Part shown: one piece after another, positions 6,010-7,684 of the stretch | How the letters are laid out: the number at the start of each line of letters is the position of its first letter | Position numbering within the stretch: the stretch's first letter is position 1 | NCBI GenBank assembly: GCA_003554565.1 | Contig: PWGR01000230.1 | Span: forward strand, 1 to 7,684 | Length of the DNA: 7,684 nucleotides | Origin: Clostridia bacterium | Lineage (GTDB): Bacteria > Bacillota > Sulfobacillia > SLMV01 | Direction: 5' to 3' | Translations under genes and position numbers: made by a program | Notes under the pieces: model-generated | What the model was told of the DNA's origin: nothing | The model's database searches: none | Seen by the model: only the letters and a program-made list of their open reading frames with translations

Positions 6010-6017
6010 ACCGCTAA
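5989..6017 (-). promoter_or_regulatory. Candidate cinA promoter with extended -10
   Basis: TATGCT (5994-5989, four of six to TATAAT), preceded by TGG, is an extended -10 element. TTAGCG (6017-6012), 17 bases upstream, is a weak -35. It overlaps the left arms of the nested inverted repeats. If it is used, transcription would begin near 5982 and the outer left arm would not be in the RNA. Confidence 0.35.
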
Positions 6018-6046
6018 GGGCCCCGGCCAGCGACCGGGCCGGCCCC
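6018..6046 (-). other. Strong GC hairpin without a T-run between the FtsH-like gene and cinA
   Basis: On the minus strand GGGGCCGGCC (6046-6037) can pair with GGCCGGGGCCC (6028-6018), giving six inner and three outer pairs around a two-base bulge. The downstream sequence TTAGCGG is not a T-run, so this is not a standard terminator. It may slow polymerase, protect the 3' end of the upstream message, or have no role. Confidence 0.4.
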
Positions 6047-6058
6047 GCAGGCAGACTC

Positions 6059-6076
6059 TAAGCTGTACTGAGCTTA
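6059..6076 (-). repeat. Small perfect inverted repeat after the FtsH-like gene
   Basis: TAAGCT and AGCTTA flank a six-base centre, CAGTAC, 12 bases downstream of the FtsH-like stop codon. It is followed closely by the GC hairpin at 6046-6018. There is no T-run after it. The pair of hairpins marks the likely 3' end of the upstream unit, but termination is not shown. Confidence 0.4.
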
Positions 6077-6087
6077 ACGGATGCAAC

Positions 6088-7608
6088 TCAGTCAGCGGAC
6101 ATATCATCGGCGGGCGCCAGCAGCTCCCGCAGCTTTTCGCCGCTGAGCCTCTCCTTTTCGCGCAGCCTGGGAACCACCGCGCCGAAGACCCACTCGTGTT
6201 CTCTGATGGCAGAGACCACCGACTCCATCTCCCGGTTAAGGATATCGCGCACCAGTTGGCTGAGCTGGTCCTGCGGCAGGGTCTCCTCCGCCACTATTCC
6301 CGCGGGCGACATACCGCCGAAAACGAGCTGTTCCGCCAGCTGGGCAGCCCGGGAGAAGTCGCCGCTGACACCGGTGCTGCTTTCGCCCAGGAGCACCTGC
6401 TCCGCGGCACAGCCTCCCAGTGAAAATGCTATCTCCTGCTTCAGCTCGGCTTCGGTGTACAGGAACTGATCCTCTTCCGCGCTCTTGCGCACGTAACCGA
6501 GAGATCCACCCCGGGGCGCAATGCTGATGGAGGCGACGGAGCCCGGGTCCGTCAACTCGGCCATCAGGCCGTGCCCCACCTCATGCACGGCCACTCGGTG
6601 CAGCTGCTGCTCCGACGGCCGGCGGTCGATTTTCTCCCCCATCATGACCTTCTCCACCGACTCCAGCAGGTGGCGCTGGCGTATCTCCCCGCCGCCCTCA
6701 CGAAAGGCCAGGATGGCAGCCTCGTTGGAGAGATTCTCCAGGTGGGCCCCGGAGAAACCGAAGGTCTCGCGGGCCAGCGCATCCAGGTCCACCCCGTCGG
6801 CCAGCGGCTTGTCCTGCAGGTGCAGGGCGAGGATGTGCTTTCTCCCGGCAAAGTCCGGGCACTCCACGTGCACCACCCGGTCGAAGCGTCCCGGCCGCAG
6901 CAGGGCGTCATCCAGAAGGTCACGTCGATTAGTCGCGCCCATTACCAGGATGCGCGGGGACTCGTCCTTTTCCATCCCGTCCATGGCCACCAGCAGCTGG
7001 TTCAGCGTCTGGTCGTACTCCAGGTGACTGCTGTGCCGGCCCCGCTTGCCGCCCACTATCTCCAGCTCGTCTATGAAGATGATCGCAGCATCCAGTTTGG
7101 CTTTTTCGGCCTCGCGCCGGGCCCGCTTGAAGATCTCCCTCACCCGTTGCGCGCCGACCCCGGCGTACATTTCGACAAACTCGCTGCCCGAGACGGAGAC
7201 GAAGGCCGAATTGGTGTAGTTAGCGGCGGCACGCGCCATCATGGTCTTTCCGGTGCCCGGCGGGCCGACCAGCAGCAGGCCGCGCACCGGTCGCACCCCG
7301 AGACGGGCCGCGTCCTCATCGCCCACCACCAGATCCAGCGATTCCCGCAGCTCGGACAGCGCGCGATCCTGCCCGCCAATATCAGAAAATCTCGTCCCGG
7401 AGGCACCCGGTCCGCTCACTCCGACCCCACCGCCCGTCACCGCTCCCGTGCGGCGGAAGTGCAGCACCAGCAGGAGCATCATTATGAGGAGTATGGGAAA
7501 TGCACCGGCGAAGTGGCCCCGGGTGAGCAGAAACACGATCAGGCCGGCCGCCGCTCCCAGGCCAATTTCCCGCCAGTTTCCCCGTACATATTCGGCCAGT
7601 CTACTCAA
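6088..7608 (-). CDS. Compact FtsH-like AAA+ membrane zinc protease (M41)
   Basis: A 506-residue FtsH-family protein, predicted to unfold substrates with ATP and degrade them at the membrane. Two hydrophobic segments (about 16-29 and 34-50) are separated by only a few residues, so the usual extracytoplasmic domain is essentially missing. A glycine-rich linker (54-72) leads to the AAA module: Walker A GPPGTGKT (115-122), pore-loop motif FVEMYAGVG (144-152), Walker B IIFIDE (176-181) and the arginine-finger region GATNRRDLLDDALLRPGRFDR (224-244; shown in two parts as GATNRRD and LRPGRFDR). The protease domain has HEVGH (342-346) and the likely third zinc ligand D417 in STGVSGDFSRA. Typical FtsH proteins have about 600-650 residues. 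The start is TTG at 7608-7606, with AAAGGAG eight bases upstream; the stop of the preceding gene overlaps it by eight bases. All catalytic residues are present, so I expect activity. It is probably a paralogue of a standard FtsH; the substrate is unknown. Confidence 0.9.
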   Translation of the reverse strand: MSRLAEYVRGNWREIGLGAAAGLIVFLLTRGHFAGAFPILLIMMLLLVLHFRRTGAVTGGGVGVSGPGASGTRFSDIGGQDRALSELRESLDLVVGDEDAARLGVRPVRGLLLVGPPGTGKTMMARAAANYTNSAFVSVSGSEFVEMYAGVGAQRVREIFKRARREAEKAKLDAAIIFIDELEIVGGKRGRHSSHLEYDQTLNQLLVAMDGMEKDESPRILVMGATNRRDLLDDALLRPGRFDRVVHVECPDFAGRKHILALHLQDKPLADGVDLDALARETFGFSGAHLENLSNEAAILAFREGGGEIRQRHLLESVEKVMMGEKIDRRPSEQQLHRVAVHEVGHGLMAELTDPGSVASISIAPRGGSLGYVRKSAEEDQFLYTEAELKQEIAFSLGGCAAEQVLLGESSTGVSGDFSRAAQLAEQLVFGGMSPAGIVAEETLPQDQLSQLVRDILNREMESVVSAIREHEWVFGAVVPRLREKERLSGEKLRELLAPADDMSAD

Positions 7609-7684
7609 TCGGCTCGCTCCTTTCCCGGTGGTCCGTGCGGTCGACTACCCGATACAGGTCATAATCGCCGCTCTTCAGCCGCAG
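7601..7684 (-). CDS. C-terminal end of an unidentified protein
   Basis: The last 27 codons of a reading frame enter from the right edge and end in TAG at 7603-7601. The visible peptide is hydrophilic and charged, containing SGDYDLYRVVDRTDHR and ending EPIE. I do not recognise the family. The stop overlaps the TTG start of the FtsH-like gene by eight bases in another frame, which is typical of translationally coupled operon partners, so the two genes are probably cotranscribed. Coding is inferred from the open frame and the tight overlap; the fragment is too short for more. Confidence 0.55.
   Translation of the reverse strand: MRLKSGDYDLYRVVDRTDHRERSEPIE
7617..7623 (-). promoter_or_regulatory. 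Ribosome binding site deciding the TTG start of the FtsH-like gene
   Basis: AAAGGAG lies eight bases before the TTG at 7608-7606, inside the end of the upstream gene. No ATG near this point is in frame with the protease ahead of its first membrane segment, so the TTG is the best start. Confidence 0.75.

Overview
The window is about 7.7 kb of GC-rich DNA, and every gene I can support lies on the minus strand. The gene order, read in the direction of transcription, is an unidentified gene end, a compact FtsH-like membrane protease, cinA, thpR, recA, recX, rny (RNase Y) and ymdB. The cinA–recA–recX–rny–ymdB order, the presence of RNase Y and YmdB, and strong purine-rich ribosome binding sites all point to the Bacillota (Firmicutes), most likely a high-GC clostridial-type lineage, possibly spore-forming. 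I cannot name the genus.

Layout from right to left. Bases 7684-7601 hold the last 27 codons of an unrecognised protein whose stop overlaps the TTG start of the FtsH-like gene (7608-6088). A 159-base gap (6087-5929) holds two hairpins, a candidate promoter and nested inverted repeats ahead of cinA (5928-4678). A 49-base gap then holds a LexA-type operator placed between good -35 and -10 hexamers. Next come thpR (4628-4053), recA (4003-2987, with a second promoter at the end of thpR) and recX (3012-2494, starting inside recA). A 343-base gap with a candidate promoter and a long leader precedes rny (2150-600). A strong rho-independent terminator (575-530) closes rny, and ymdB starts at 464 and runs off the left edge.

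Functionally, the middle is a DNA-damage unit: RecA recombinase and its modulator RecX, with cinA (competence/damage-inducible, NMN deamidase) upstream. Interleaved are RNA-metabolism genes: thpR (RNA 2',3'-cyclic phosphodiesterase), rny (membrane-anchored endoribonuclease) and ymdB (metallophosphoesterase acting on cyclic nucleotides). The FtsH-like protease has the AAA module and the zinc protease domain but almost no extracytoplasmic domain.

Most genes are ordinary housekeeping genes. The observations most worth a second look are the LexA-like box ahead of thpR–recA–recX, the second recA promoter that lacks such a box, the structured cinA leader, and the minimal FtsH. I see no CRISPR array, tRNA, rRNA, insertion sequence or phage gene. 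Three genes appear to use non-ATG starts (GTG for rny and ymdB, TTG for the FtsH-like gene).
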